From contig OU342811.1 in the NCBI GenBank assembly GCA_910591455.2, forward strand, positions 6,986,947 to 7,050,946: DNA of 64,000 nt, given 5' to 3'. This stretch comes from Pholis gunnellus. Taxonomy: Eukaryota; Chordata; Actinopteri; Perciformes; Pholidae. Positions 51,201 through 64,000 of this stretch are shown here, piece by piece. Position 1 is the stretch's first letter. Each line of letters opens with the position of its first letter. A program made the position numbers and the translations under genes. The notes under the pieces are model-generated. The model was not told where the DNA came from and made no database searches. It saw only the letters and a program-made list of their open reading frames with translations.

Positions 51201-52608
51201 CACATTGGCGATCGGGGTGTTAACAGGCCCCCACAGCTGTCAAAAAGCAATGCACCCTGGGAATGCATGACGAAGGAACCGCTGGCCCTCGGCGTGCGGG
51301 TTGCAGTATGTGTTAATGTCCGTACACACACAGCATGCATATATCTATTCATCTCTGGGAGGGCAATATGGGAGGACGCCTCATTTCTTGTCCAAACACA
51401 CCAACAGCTACGGCAGCACATCAACAGCTTCATCCTGTAATTTGACTGTCTTATGAAAAGCATTTGTCAAGGCATTCTAAGCGCTGTTGGGATATATCTC
51501 TGAACAAATGCCGAAACACAGTAAATGACTAGATTCAAAGATAAACATGACAACATTAAACAATATCATTTCAGAACCAAAAAAAACTCACAAAACATCA
51601 TCTGCTTTAAATCAACCCAAAGACATTTTCTCTTCACCGAAGAGACATTTGGAGGCCTTTTGATGCATGGAGTGGCCCAAAAATAGCCTGGTGGTTAGGC
51701 ATGGCGATCTATAGGGCATTGCAAGGTTCCCTCTGTTCATGACCCATGCTAAAGTACCTCCTGTCCAGGGGCTGATTCATGAGCAGGGGTCAGTCCTTCA
51801 GAGTATATATCAGGTTCACAGTTTGTTGCTTTTAGCAGCTGTTATTGCATTCAAGAGACTGAGCTCCCCCTGCTGAATCACAGGCATGAGTGGAGGGAGG
51901 GGGACGCTGCCCTCAAGAGCCCCAGCGTTCAGGCAGAACAGGAGTCAGGACCTTCACTGCGCACTACAACCCGGCCCAGGCGGGGTTACGTTTTCTTCAA
52001 ATCACGCCCACACCAGACTGTCTCCAGGCTGGCAAGCAAGGCAGCACTAGGCTAGGTGGTCCGGCCCTGTTTACCCCTTCAGCCGCACGCATAGGCTTGT
52101 TTAAACAAAGTGGGTGCCTTCACAAGCTTCCCCTCAGCCCGTGGACGTCATCAGGCATTTTTGAGATGTGGCCTTTCCCTGGAGGACCATCAACTGTGTC
52201 CTCCAGAGTGTGTGGGGGGGGGGAGATGTTGCCAGCTGTAGGACTCAGACCACAGCACCCCTCGTGCCAGTTGTTTGACCAGCTAACTGTTGGCCAAAAG
52301 GATGGTGAAACCGCATCAAAATCTTGGCTCTGTGGAAGCCCTGATTAAAATTTGGATCCTAAAGTCGAACCCTCCAGGCAACGATTCAACATTCTTTCAC
52401 TCCACCGTACTGCCAGTTCTTTCTGTGATCACTGTATACACACTCCATCACCTGTTGCCTGCTTCTTACAGGTGATCCTGGCTGAAACCATGCTTCTAAG
52501 TGCAAAAAATATCTTATGGAAGAATGTCAAGTATGTTAATCATAACAAGTTTTGGAAAGTTATAAAATAGTTATGCAGTGAAAACTAAAACCTCCAATAG
52601 TCATTGTA
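48203..52608. other. gene-free stretch
   Basis: Unique sequence. Short GC-richer islands occur near 48.4-48.7, 49.25-49.4, 51.0-51.3 and 51.85-52.35 kb. A 152-codon frame at 51890-52348 has a Pro/Gly/Ser composition expected by chance in GC-rich DNA, and no splice borders. No gene is supported. Confidence 0.5.
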
Positions 52609-52662
52609 GATAAAGATAAAGATAAAGATAAAGATAAAGATAAAGATAAAGATAAAGATAAA
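52609..52662. repeat. (GATAAA)9 hexanucleotide repeat
   Basis: Nine perfect tandem copies of GATAAA. Each contains a GATA core, so the array is also a row of potential GATA-factor sites. Confidence 0.97.
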
Positions 52663-54027
52663 TGTTTAACAGAAAAAAGGGGGGAAAAGGGGGAAGAAAT
52701 ACTCATTTTTAGCTCATCATTTAAATCATCTGCAAATCTTTCAGTTATTCTAATTAATCTCTAGGTGACATTGGGGAGATCAATGCTTGATAATCTAATA
52801 AGAAACAAAATGGTGTGAATTGTTCTGCCTTTACAGGTGCAACAAAACTAACCTCTATAGGCAAACAAAAAAAGTGAAGGAGATGTCAATCAATCACACC
52901 CACACAATCCTGATAAGAGGTCCATCTGGCAAAATAAGCGAAAACGCCTGTGAAGGTGCACCAAGAGTGTGTCAAACCTTCAAATAACTGTCTTTGTTTG
53001 ATGCAAGCCTGAACAATGTTCTAGAAATTGTGGCCAGTCGCCAGAAAAAAATGTTGGCATTGTACATCCGCAAATCACGGAATACCTTTTAAATCATCTT
53101 TGTGTCTTGCAGAAACGCCCAATTCCACATGGTTAACATTGGGAAACTATTGCTTAGGTATGGGTTAGAAAAAAGCTTGTTTGTGTTAAAATAATAAAAT
53201 GTCAATATAACAGAACAACCGGAAGAATGAATAAACAACAACAGACCGTAGTAAACTTTCTTACTTAACGTTGCATAACAAGCGTAACAATGTTACGCAT
53301 CAAGTGTAAACTCAAACTTTACTTCTTGTTTCACGAGACACGGACAGTTGTCTCTTAAGTCCTGTGTTTGTTTGGACGAATGCAAAAAAATACCAAAAAA
53401 TACTTCAACATATCCATAGTTTGCAAAAATGTGCAATGCCAACATTTTACACTGGTGACTGGACTGTGCAAAGCCTATAGTTGAACATTCATGGCCCAAC
53501 AATTTGAATAAAATAAAGCAAATCCATGATTTCCCAACATTAACAAAAGACAAATTCAAAAAAGTAGAAACGTTTTTTTAAGGAGCCGGTATTTACTCTA
53601 TCTTCAGACAAATGGTCTAATCAGCAGAACCATATGACCTGCACTTTATCTCTTGAAAACAGGACCTTGCTATCTAGTCATACTGAAGCCTTTTCACAGG
53701 AATTTTAATAGCAGAAAATCTCATTCTGGCGCACCACTGTCACTGATACCAGGTCATATCCATATCAGTCAAGAGCAGTTGAATGACTCATTACTAGCTG
53801 CCATGAAGGCCACTTGGCTGCCCACTTTATCATTAATCAAAGCACTGTGTCCCTAATGGCAACCAATAGTGTGTAACAAGCAGTGCTATCTGAGTGCTTT
53901 GATCAAGCATCGGCCTGTTCTCTATCACTCAGTTGGACCCGGGTGGCCCTGTCTGGTCCATGGGGACAGGATTTAGAAAAGGTGACTATCTCAGATGTCC
54001 TCCCCTCCTCCATGTCGTTCTTCTGCG

Positions 54028-54028
54028 C

Positions 54029-54055
<27 letters not shown>
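54028..54055. repeat. poly-C tract, 28 bp
   Basis: An uninterrupted run of 28 C, the longest homopolymer in the window. Similar shorter tracts are at 1748-1761, 34129-34146 and 57875-57893. Lengths in assemblies are often unreliable for such runs. Confidence 0.95.
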
Positions 54056-54059
<4 letters not shown>

Positions 54060-56022
54060 TCTCCAGCACATGAAAGCTTTAAGAGGGCACGCTGGTCTGA
54101 TCCCAGCCGCTGACATGAATTTTTGATCAATGGCTGGTGCCTCTGAAGGGCCTTTTCCAACACTGCTCCTCTCGCCAGTCTCCTCGCTCCTGATGGCAAC
54201 CCCTCCACTCCTCCCCTTTCCTCTCACTCTAAAGCTTGGGCAACTCCAAATGTCAATGATGTTAGTTTAGCCATTGTACACGGCTGGCCGCATCTGAATG
54301 GGTGACTTGTCCCCAGGCCAGCCCCCTACAATGGCCTCCTTTCTCACTCTGACTTGTTCTCAGCATTTTCCCCCCTCCATTAGGAGAGGGCTCTCTCGCT
54401 GGCACTCTTAGCTCTTTGGCTCTGCTGAGAATCCTGGAGCCTGAGTTAAACTGGAAGAGAGGGCGCAGGAGATCAAGAGAGAAGGCCAAAAAAAGAGAGA
54501 CGGAGAAAGAAAGTGTGAAGGAGAGATGGAGGTTGGGAGGTCAGTGGGGAGGTGGACCGTGACAGAGCAGTAAGCGGTTTTATAACCAGAATTGTTACAG
54601 TGTGCTCTGCCAATAATTACCAGCATAGAGGAACGGCGGTAAATCTGGCTTTCACACACTGGCTAAGCTTGTTAGTGTGCTTAATCGGACAGGGAAAGAG
54701 TGTGTTGTAGCGCTGAAAGCTTTGGGGACTGAGAAAATGTGCACCCGCTTCCCTAATGAAGAGTGACGAGAGGAGATGGGGTGGAGAGGGGGGTGCAGGG
54801 AGGAAAAAGTCATACATGTATGGTGAATGTACAGATCAGGATGGGTTGAAATTCCTCATCTGTGAGAGAGAACACAGCTCAGACTGCCTGGATGACTGTC
54901 ATAGAGCTGAAGGTCAAGCATGTGTGTGGAGAAATAACAAAAGCTTGGAAGATGGTTGGAGCCTTATTCAGGCTCACATTGTTTAGGAGGCGAACTGAGT
55001 GGAGCCCAATTTTTTTAATCTTTTGGGGAAAGTTCATATCAAGGTTTGATAGTTCCAGTCAAACAGTTCCAGGCAGCAGTCTTGCCAAACCAAATGTATT
55101 CATGACTTGCAATTCTCTCAGGTCTCTACCAACAATTGACATGATGGGAAATTTGAAGGTTTTCCTTTCAACGTTGTGTAAATAGTGTATGTGCCTGTGT
55201 GTGTTTCTCAGAACTTAACCGGAACTCCAGTTGATTCTGTTATTTCCTTCCAGTCTTTCTCCTTTTTCCTCTTGTCTCTGTTTATTTATGAAGCAGATTC
55301 ATACATTTTCAACCCCTGGGCAAATGTGCATCTATAGATGCATGCTTGCAAATGCCGCAGCCTCTAAAATTCTCCTTGCACTGAACAAGCCTTCAGAGCA
55401 GCCAGGCCTCAAACCTGTATTTCGTGATGCATGTCTAACTCAGGGCCTTCACCATCAAGCTTATCGTCGTCACTTTTGTCACTTTCGTCACTATCATTAC
55501 GTCATGCAGAAAAAATGTATTTTAGATCATTAAATGAAAAACAATATGAATGTAATATTTTTTTGAACAGCTACTGGATGGGTCTAGTCGGACACACACT
55601 AAAACACACACAAAAACAACTTAGAGAAGTAACAAGTAACAAGTCACATATTGTTGCCGACTTTCTTTGGAAGGAATCATCATTTTGGCTTTAATCATGA
55701 TTATCTTGTCTTTTTTCAAGTTTTGAATCTTGATTCATGCTTACTTATTCATTCACTGCTTCATCATTGTCATTCAAATAAAGGTTCTATGATTTACTTT
55801 GGTCATACACTGATAATCTGTCACGCGTGTAAGATCAAAGTGTCAAGTACAGACTGGTATCTGCAGAGATTCAGTTCTCAAACCAAATGCTTGTTATACA
55901 GTTGAAACATGAAATGGAAGCCAAATCATTTCACAAGAACATTTCACAATCATTTTTTAAAAGTGACTTGGAAGATTTGCACATTTTCAAACAATGGCCT
56001 GCTTTCTGCACTACTTTGTGTG

Positions 56023-56036
56023 CTGCCATCTACTGA
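56023..56036 (-). promoter_or_regulatory. CTCF-like motif, minus strand
   Basis: Read on the minus strand, TCAGTAGATGGCAG matches 13 of 14 positions of the CTCF core. Its orientation is opposite to the four array sites at 10.4-12.0 kb, so the two would be convergent. Confidence 0.4.
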
Positions 56037-59000
56037 TGCCTCATTGAATTGCTTGGATTTTTGCTGTCTGGGAGTCAGGTATGTCCACATCTGGAAGGCA
56101 CATGCCTTCTGAGACAGATGTATGAGGGGTCAGGGGTCACCCGGGCCCTTTAATGCAGATTGAAGAAGAAAAGTGAACAACGGAGATGAACAAACCTCTG
56201 AAGTGGCTCAAAGGCTGGACAGCACTGAGTGAGACTCTGATCAGCATCAGATGACAGGCTGGCTGATTTCACAAAAAGACAGGAAAGAGGCTGCAGGAAC
56301 TGGCCAGGACAAAAAAAACACTCCTATTAAATTGCATGCATGTGTGGTTACATTTATGATATGGGGCAAAAATCAGACTCCAATGCTTTAAATTCAGGCT
56401 TTATTGCAAAGTTATTTTCTCCTACTGTGATTGTTATAACTTCTGACAGTCCTACTTTAAATATAGATGTGTTACGTGGCATGCTGCTTGTGTCGACTCT
56501 TTGTTCCCCCTGGTCCTCTGCTACTCGCTCTGCTCAAACATGTTTCTCTCTCCCTCCCCTAAATTCCCTTCTTTCAGAGGGAGGTCAGAGGCCAGGGACT
56601 GTGACCTACCCTGGGGGTGGGTGAAGGACTCACCCCCCCTCCCTTCTTTGAGAGATGGGCCATTCCGTCCCATCTCTTTATTTTGTATACACCTGAGTCC
56701 CTTATTCTCTCTTGGATCAACTGACAGAGTGCAGAAAGAGCTGCAGTATCCAGTTTCCAGCTCTATTTTTGATCGTTCAGATCAATAAGTGCTCCACAGC
56801 CGGTTGTGTGGAGTCATTGTGCATGCAAAAAAAGAGGGAAAAACAGAAACAATGGAAACTTATCATGGAGCTGAATATAAGTTTACAAATCCAATGGACA
56901 TAATGGCGCCTGTTTATAACTGAATTATGTCCATTTGTGTGATTATGTTTTTCGGAATATGTTTCTAGAAGTAATCTCATAAAGTTTTCCACATCCTAAA
57001 GAGTGGTTTTACCATCATTACCTGGTTCAGGATAGTTATCTCAGATGAAGTAAGGCCTCAAAAAGTAACAGATAGTTTATGATTGTCCTCTCCGCACTCA
57101 TACGCTCACACGTTTTGATGTTGACAACCCTTCCTCCTCCTGTGCCCCCTGCCTCAACACTGGCACCCGTCTGGCATGTGTGTTGGCTTAGAGGAGTTTT
57201 CTGGAGCCTGCAGAAGAAACGATTTGCGTTACACGCCGCTGTCTCCTGTTCGCTCGGTCCAAAGCAAAGTGTTGCTGGTCTCTGCGTGTGCTTCTCAAAC
57301 ACGTTTAAACAACTTGCCTGCTCTCTACTTCTCATTCCACATTTTGACAAGTCAAACAAGCAAAGTGTTTTTCTTAAGTTTATGTATCTGTAAAACCGAT
57401 TTCAAGTCATCCAGTTCAACATTTTCTTCTGTATTTATTATTATTTCATTTTTTTTCAAGACCCTTATCATTCTTTGTCTCCTCTGTGGTTTTTCTTATT
57501 GCTTTTCATGACGTATTTTGTCAACTTCACTTTCATGTTGGAACACATACTTTTCCTTTAAAGTCATTTGTGGCAATTTATCATTTTTCTCCAATTCTCC
57601 TGTTTTGTGATGTATGCCTAAACAGATAAATCAAACGGATCTAAGACAAATCCAAATATTGACAGACTTCAGTACTGGAGCTGAAGTTAAGAGTCTTTAT
57701 AAACTGTTGAATTTATACTTTTCATGAGTTTAATGAGCGGGAGATTCTGCCCTTAAGCTGGTAGCATTCCTTTGCTCCTCAAATGCAATTATCTTTCCCC
57801 ATTTGTCTGTTTTTGTTTTCCCTGTCCTTGCCTCTTGTACTCATTTCCTGTTTTGAGCTACACCAGGCTTCTAGCCCCCCCCCCCCCCCCCCCTCCCTTC
57901 CCATAAGTATGGGAGCATATCTGTTATTTACAGCCCCCAGGGGCTACCTGTCATTCTCACCGCCCTATTGTGATTGCCATGGTGACACCCAAATTCCACA
58001 GAGCACAGGTCCCGACCCCCACCCGCTCCACCATAAAGCTCTGACCCCTCACCTCCACACCTGGGGATGCAGGTCACAAAACTTATTGCTGTTGATTAGA
58101 GACTGGAGGAGATATAGACGGAGGCAGAACAACAGAGACAGATAGATAGATTGATCTTGTTCAGTGTTGTATTCTTTCTTGACTTCTTTACTTGATGTTT
58201 TTCTTTATTATAATGAAAGATTCATTACACATAATAAGATAATTACAATTCACGACAGAATAATGGCCTTATGAAAATGTCAAAACACAGTAACTACTAT
58301 TAATCATTCATTTTATTTGCCAAATTTCGCTTTGTGGCCCTTCTATTAAAACACATTTTGTAATGTCAAGGATTCTATTGTCATGAGGTTAAAACATAAC
58401 TTTTCAGTAACAATGACAGCATGTGCAAATATTAAGATAGAGTAGATGATCATGTGACTGCCTGCCCCAGCACTGAACAATTATAGTAAGTTTTAGAGTC
58501 ACAATTACCACATCTATGTCCGTGTAACCTGCAACATTATATGCAATTTAATGAATAGATCATCAACATTGTGGGAAATATTTAACAGACAAGATATGTC
58601 TTACTAATTAGTGAGCTTTAGAAGTAGGTGGACTTTGTAGCCTTTTCAACAAAGCCAGCCTATTGTTTCCCCGTTTCCATGTGTTTATACAAAGCAAACT
58701 AACTGGTAGTACACGTACATGCATATGAGAGTAGTATTGATCTTCTCATTTAACTCTCAGCAAGAAGTTAAAAAGTTGAGAGCTGTTTTGAGATAAAAAA
58801 TGGGATGCCTTCTTCAACACAATGCAGTAAATGTTAAATATCTGAGGATCTGTTTCATTCATGTGTCTGTTTGCCTCTTTGGTCTTCTCGGTGCACCAGC
58901 CTGAATGTGTTTGCACATGTTCCTTTGTAGTGTGAGTGAACACTTCTCAAGCCGGTTATATCCTTTTTTCTCAACCTGTGTGTGTGCCTGAATAGGTGTG

Positions 59001-59652
59001 TGTCTTCAGTTCACCATTGTAGCCCTGTTGCCATGAATACAGAGGGAGCTTGAAAAAGAAAAGACATCAGAAGGTGATAAGAGGCTGCATGCTGTGAACT
59101 CATGACCTCCTGTGGGAGGCAAAGTTACAAAGTTACAGACTGACGCTGAGTTTAATCTGCTAGCAAAATCACAAACTGTAAGGATATCATCTAATATCTT
59201 TCATTATCACTGCATGGGTTTCATTTTCTGCGTAAGGTCTGACTCATGCTGCAACTGTTACTAGAAATTATGATATGTCTGACTGCGAATAAAGAAAAAA
59301 GGCTTATCCTGTTAACAGGCGCCATGGAAGTCTGTTGTGTGAATGGAGAAGAGATGTGCACTCGTGCGACTGTTAACATTTAAAGTTGGGGGAATTAACC
59401 CTGCAGCCCCTCAGGTTGTATTACTCTATAATTACATGGTTTCATGCTTTCCCTTACTCATATTTAGCCATGTAATGGTTTACTCCTGCAAATATTTTGG
59501 CCCAGCTGGTGCTACAGTGTAACTGTAGAAGGGGAGCGTTGTAGTGCAGTGCTGCCCTCTTGTCTACTCATGAATGGACTGTGTAACGTTCGAGAGAGAA
59601 ATCCAGGCAGAGATAATAAAGTCATTGAGGGAACATATCTGGTACAGATACA

Positions 59653-59745
59653 ATCAGAATCAGAATCAGAATCAGAATCTGAATCAGAACCGTTTATTGC
59701 CATGGTATGTTGAACATACAAGGAATTTGACATGACGGGAGGTGC
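59653..59745. repeat. (AGAATC)n plus fish repeat tail
   Basis: Five to six copies of ATCAGA are followed by 'CGTTTATTGCCATGGTATGT' and 'ACATACAAGGAATTTGACAT'. This combination is a very common repeat type in teleost genomes. A nearby triple AAATTTAG repeat lies at 59774-59799. Confidence 0.75.
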
Positions 59746-62003
59746 ATAACATTTAACAATCAATATGTGTCATTTAGAAATTTAGAAATTTAGAAATTAA
59801 GGGGGGTGGGGGGGATATTAAACTTATTTTGGGGTGTTGACTTTTAAAACAGCCACGCTATAAAATCCACCCTCGGATTCGTCCACACCGTTGTCTGCGA
59901 TGTTCAGTGCAATGGAAGTCTCTGATCAAAGAGTGTATTTCCTGTTTTGGTTAATCCACTTTTTTTGTTTCCTTTCTCCAGTTTCCTATTTCCACTCAAT
60001 ACCTTTTGATATCTTGTGGGTTGTATGCATGTTTGAAGAAGCTGATAGTGATAGCATAGCAAGGGTATGACAGACACCCCCCTAAACGTAGCATGTTTTC
60101 TGGCTGCATGGTGGTTTATTGTCTTCTGTCGGTAAAGCATTTCTTTTCTAAGATAGATTTCTTCCTTTATGACAGTTAAACATTTATGCAAAGTGGTGGG
60201 TCTTTGTTTTAAAAAAGAGGAAAATTAAAAGATCTCTTTGATTCTGTACAAAATGTAACTTTTTTCTCTTTTTCATGATGAACGAGGCTCATCGTGATGC
60301 CACATTGTCTATGTTTTTATAGTAGAGTAATCGGTACTTTGGCGCAGAATGAAGTCCCTCTCCCTCTCTGTGTGCTGTAATCCAAGCTTCTCTGTGCTTT
60401 GTTGACAAAGCCGGGCCAACTGCAAATGCCTTTTAGTGCATGTACGTGCATGTGAGTGTGCCGCACCTGGCTCAAACGTCGCCATGTTGAGAGTCGTCGG
60501 GACGAGTGTGAAATTACCAATTTTATGTGTATTAATAATGTGTATCAGTACAAAAAGGCAATAATATTCTCTTATAAAAATAGTAATATCAAAGACAATT
60601 ATTACAGAAACTGAAAGAATACCAAACTGAGTTCCTCACTATAATAAGCAGTAACCAAACTCTTTACTTGTTATTTAACCGTCTGTTAACCCATCTGTTG
60701 CATTTATAAACATTATAGTCCTGACCAGGAGCACTTCACAAGCTCTTTCCCCTGTGGAACAACTGGTCAGTCTTGTGGTCCAGATCTAATGGGGCAGACA
60801 TTATTGTTGGCTGGGAGACTCGCTTGCTGGTCTGACACTCCGTGCCAAGACGCCAATCAGAATCCTCTGCTGCTGCTCTCCATCTGACTGCCATCCTGGC
60901 TGCTCCACACCCATGTGACGCCCACCTGTCCATCACTGTTTGTTTGCCCGTCTTCTGAGCTGTCCGCTGTTGGGCCAAACCACACAACCATCTGCCTTCT
61001 GCCTGGCTCCTGTCCTCTGAGACATGGATCATCAAAATGTTATTCCAGTGTAAACCTCAGCAGATATACTGGAACCCTGGCGCTCTGGCACACTTCTGTA
61101 TTGTCTCGGAGACGTGAGGAGGGAAAGTTTGAAGGAGACTTCTGTAAGAACGATTCCCTCCCTGGGAGTCCTGAAGGTCAGAGGGCCGATTCATCTGTTG
61201 TAGAAACACTGACAACATGTGGTCAGACACCACAACCCCTTACCAACTGGTCATAACGTCTGTTACTGATGACTTGTGTTTACATTTTTTTACTCATGGG
61301 TACTGCTTTAATTTATTATGCTTATGCTTTTATTATGCTTATTCCTACTTTTATTTATCATTTGTTCTATTTTCTGTTTGTTTTTTTATTATTTTAGCAT
61401 GGACTTGTACTTTTATAATTTTTTTAATATGTTTGCACTTTCTTTTCTCCCTTTATTTAGTGTTTTCATCTTGCATTTGATAACATATATGTCTACATTT
61501 TCAATATGGCTTCTCCTGTACTATTGTTATACAGTACTTTCTAAACTTGCCTGTGTAGCCATACCATACCATACCATAGTATATACATGCTAATGCATGC
61601 ATACATACAGTATCTGCAGTAGTAACTGTATATCTATTCTTTTCCTCACACTCACACCGTAGTATAGTTTGATGAGTCTTTGTGTCATCACTTTGTGACT
61701 TCACATTACTGAAGAACATCTCTAACCCCTTTTAACCTAAAACCTCTCCATCAACCTCTTTTCACACACTCCTTTTTTGCAGTGTTTGTGCTCTTCTCTC
61801 CTCTGTTGTCTTTCTTTGAAAACAGCTTTCAATTTCCTGGGTAGCCGTCTTCAAAGGGAGCGGGCGGGGGGCGAGAGGCTGAGTAGGATGCCAGAGGCAC
61901 AGTGACAGCTGGGAGGCAGGAGACTCCGAGACGAGATCAGAGGGTTCGAGTTTCTGCCCGCCACAGACACGCTGTCATTCTCTGAGCTCCTGCCCCTGTT
62001 GCT
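59746..62003. other. gene-free stretch
   Basis: Unique or old repeat sequence with no supported exon. The T-rich segment 61260-61480 followed by CCATA repeats (about 61560-61578) could be the 3' tail of an old LINE, but I cannot show this. Confidence 0.45.
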
Positions 62004-62049
62004 TTCACACACTCACACACACACACACACACCTACACACACACAGACA

Positions 62050-62106
<57 letters not shown>

Positions 62107-62108
62107 AC
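62004..62108. repeat. compound (CA)n microsatellite
   Basis: CA runs interrupted by CT, AG and AA steps, about 105 bp. Val-Cys frames across it are artefacts. Confidence 0.95.
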
Positions 62109-64000
62109 ATATACCAACAGACAGAAGTACAGCTGAAGACAAACACAACTACGTATACATAAAAAGTTATACACAAACAAACTGAAAACATTGAAAACAT
62201 ACAGTGAGTTGTTCACAAATTAAAAGCTCCCACAAAGCAAACTTCACTTCACTGCAAACTTTCCCTAAAGCACCTGCCATGACTTGGCGCCCTGCGTCCC
62301 AGCAGCAGAGGTCTTCTGAGGCTGCAGAGCTTTTATTCCCAGGTGATGATGTAAGTGTTGAGGGAAGAGCGAAAATGATCTTATTCAATTTACATAATGT
62401 GTTGACTTTGGAAATGATACCATTCTGCTGGAAGGAAAGCAGGACCTTTTTATTGGCAGCTCTCTCGCTCAACACATTTAAGTGATTAATGCACTCAAAC
62501 TGACTTGAAACATCTGTCCTACTTTCTCATCTAGCTGTCTTTTGGCGCTGCAGTTGGTTTGCCCATTTGATATGGGTTTCGGCTTGTCTGCTGCACTGCG
62601 GCTTTGTTGGCCTTCAAAGCCAGGCCAGGTAATGGCACCTTGGCTTTTGTAATGCTGCCACAAGCTCACAACTATGAAGAGCTTTTGAAGATTCTGGCGC
62701 CACATTATAACAGTATCTCTCTACTGTGTAATCATACCTTTCTAGTGACCTGGAGAGCTCACCGTAAAGGGAAAAGAAATTACGCCCTGAAGGCATTGTT
62801 CTCATTGCCAACTCGTCAATACAGACTGTTGGTCAGTGCTCTGGCATCGGAAATCCACGTACGGAGGCTCCATTTAGTGGCTGTACTCACCAGGCTTGAT
62901 GGGAGGTGGTTGGGTCAAACAAACACAGGGCTTTCATCCAAGAGACCGGCGTTAGTGTCCCTTACGAAACTAAAAGTAGACGTTGACATTTTGTCACCTG
63001 ACTTGTTAGTTACGTAAGTCGTTTGTCATGTGAGTTTTAGTCAAGCAAGTCTATAGTCACTCACTAGTGACGTGAGTTGCCAGTAAGTCAGTAACGCCAA
63101 CGAGGCTCTTTTCTGAAACCTAACTAAGTCCTGTGAAGGCAGAAGTTTTATTTTGAAAGGCCACTATGCTTGTAACAAGCGTATACCCTCACGCCGTTTG
63201 ACACATTGGAAACTAACGCTAGAGGGTACATAGTGCGTCAATCTCCGATGCCAAGGGGCACTGACCAAGGTTCCAGTTGTGAGTGAGAATGTGTTGATTA
63301 AAGTGATGCCAGGCTGTTCTGTTGCTGCCTGTCATGTGGCTTGGCAACCCCTGGAGTGAAGTGACATCAGCAACCACAAAGCTTCCGTTTGCACACGAGC
63401 AGGAGCGTAGATAAACCAAATAACTGTTTGGAAAGGCTCAGTGACGCTTTCCTAAGTCTCACCTCAAAAACCAGAGTGTTGACTGCTCTCGTATTCCCAG
63501 TGCATCTCGCACTCTCAAGTAAAAATATGCAGGAGTGGCGGAGGAAAGCCTGAGATTGAGTATGAAAGAGAGAGTGGAAGAAAATGAGACAGTAGGGACT
63601 ACAGCTAGAGAGGGGTGGGGGGTGGGGTTGTGGGGGTGAGAGAGGCAGAGGGGAGTGAGGGAGAAAGAGAAGGGGGGAATGGTCTTTGTTAATCCCTCCA
63701 CATCTGGCTTCTATTAGGATGTGGGGGCCACTAAAATAATGTTTTTCACCCTACAAGCCTTTCTGTGCTATAAATTACCCACCAGCCACTGTGCCTTCCT
63801 GACTGAAACTCTTTCAGTGAGCCAGTTTTCGTTTCTCAGGCAGTCAACTCGACTCCTCCCCCCTCCTCTTGTCCTCTCTGCTTTCTCGATTTTGAAACTC
63901 CCTCTTAGCGCCGGCGCAGTAAAATCAGGGCTCTCTTCCTGTCAACCTTCCACACTTCCTGTCTGTACTCTGGTCTTTGTAACTTTGCTGATCTCACTAC
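62109..64000. other. gene-free stretch to window edge
   Basis: No exon is supported. The last 250 bp become C/T-rich with GCGCCGGCGCAG at about 63909-63920, an NRF1-like motif. That could hint at a promoter just beyond the window, but nothing downstream can be seen. Confidence 0.4.

Larger units (their letters stand above)
52663..59652. other. gene-free stretch with two poly-C tracts
   Basis: No exon is supported. C28 (54028-54055) and C19 (57875-57893) tracts are notable. The segment about 53.65-54.55 kb looks like ordered unique sequence of mixed composition and may be a regulatory element. A CTCF-like motif lies on the minus strand at 56023-56036. Confidence 0.5.

Noticed and set aside
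51890..52348. 152-codon frame, one of the longest in the desert
   Set aside because: GC-rich DNA lowers stop frequency; the predicted protein is Pro/Gly/Ser-rich without motif, and no exon borders are present.
61217..61593. Phe/Leu/Tyr-rich frames in T-rich DNA
   Set aside because: Composition-driven. The stretch might be an old LINE tail, but no reverse transcriptase motif is visible.

Overview
The window looks like nuclear genomic DNA from a ray-finned (teleost) fish. Genes are split by introns with GT/AG borders, long (GT)n/(CA)n microsatellites are frequent, and several degenerate repeats have the form of common fish interspersed repeats. Species cannot be named from the sequence. There are no prokaryotic genes, CRISPR arrays or convincing tRNA/rRNA genes.

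Left part (1-12.9 kb): the minus strand carries exon 1 of aplp2 (amyloid precursor-like protein 2), whose 24 coding codons lie at 6506-6435. The first 6.4 kb is therefore the start of its intron 1. Between aplp2 and the next gene is a 6 kb intergenic region. It contains an unusual degenerate tandem array (about 10.0-12.1 kb) with four copies of a composite module: an ETS-like box, a perfect-consensus CTCF-like core and a CACGTG E-box at fixed spacing. A cluster of CCAAT motifs and nested inverted repeats follows at 12.47-12.63 kb.

Middle (12.9-24.0 kb, plus strand): a complete prdm10 gene. I could assemble 22 coding exons with matching splice phases, giving about 1,170 residues: acidic N-terminal region, PR domain, one isolated C2H2 finger, AT-hook-like basic segment, nine clustered C2H2 fingers and a Gln/Thr-rich C-terminus. 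prdm10 and aplp2 are divergent neighbours, as I recall for human 11q24.3, which supports both calls.

24.6-29.5 kb, plus strand: a nine-exon gene I do not recognise. It encodes a predicted 452-residue single-pass membrane protein with spectrin-like helices, in tandem behind prdm10. An intron holds a non-autonomous hAT-type transposon (27833-28703) with a perfect 8-bp target-site duplication.

Right part (29.5-64 kb): about 34 kb without any gene I can support. It holds microsatellites, homopolymer C tracts, a decayed Harbinger-like DNA element (42591-43668), a tRNA-SINE-like fragment, other fish repeats, scattered CTCF-like motifs and GC-richer unique blocks that may be regulatory. One well-spliced 93-bp exon-like segment (36715-36807) is noted as a candidate only.
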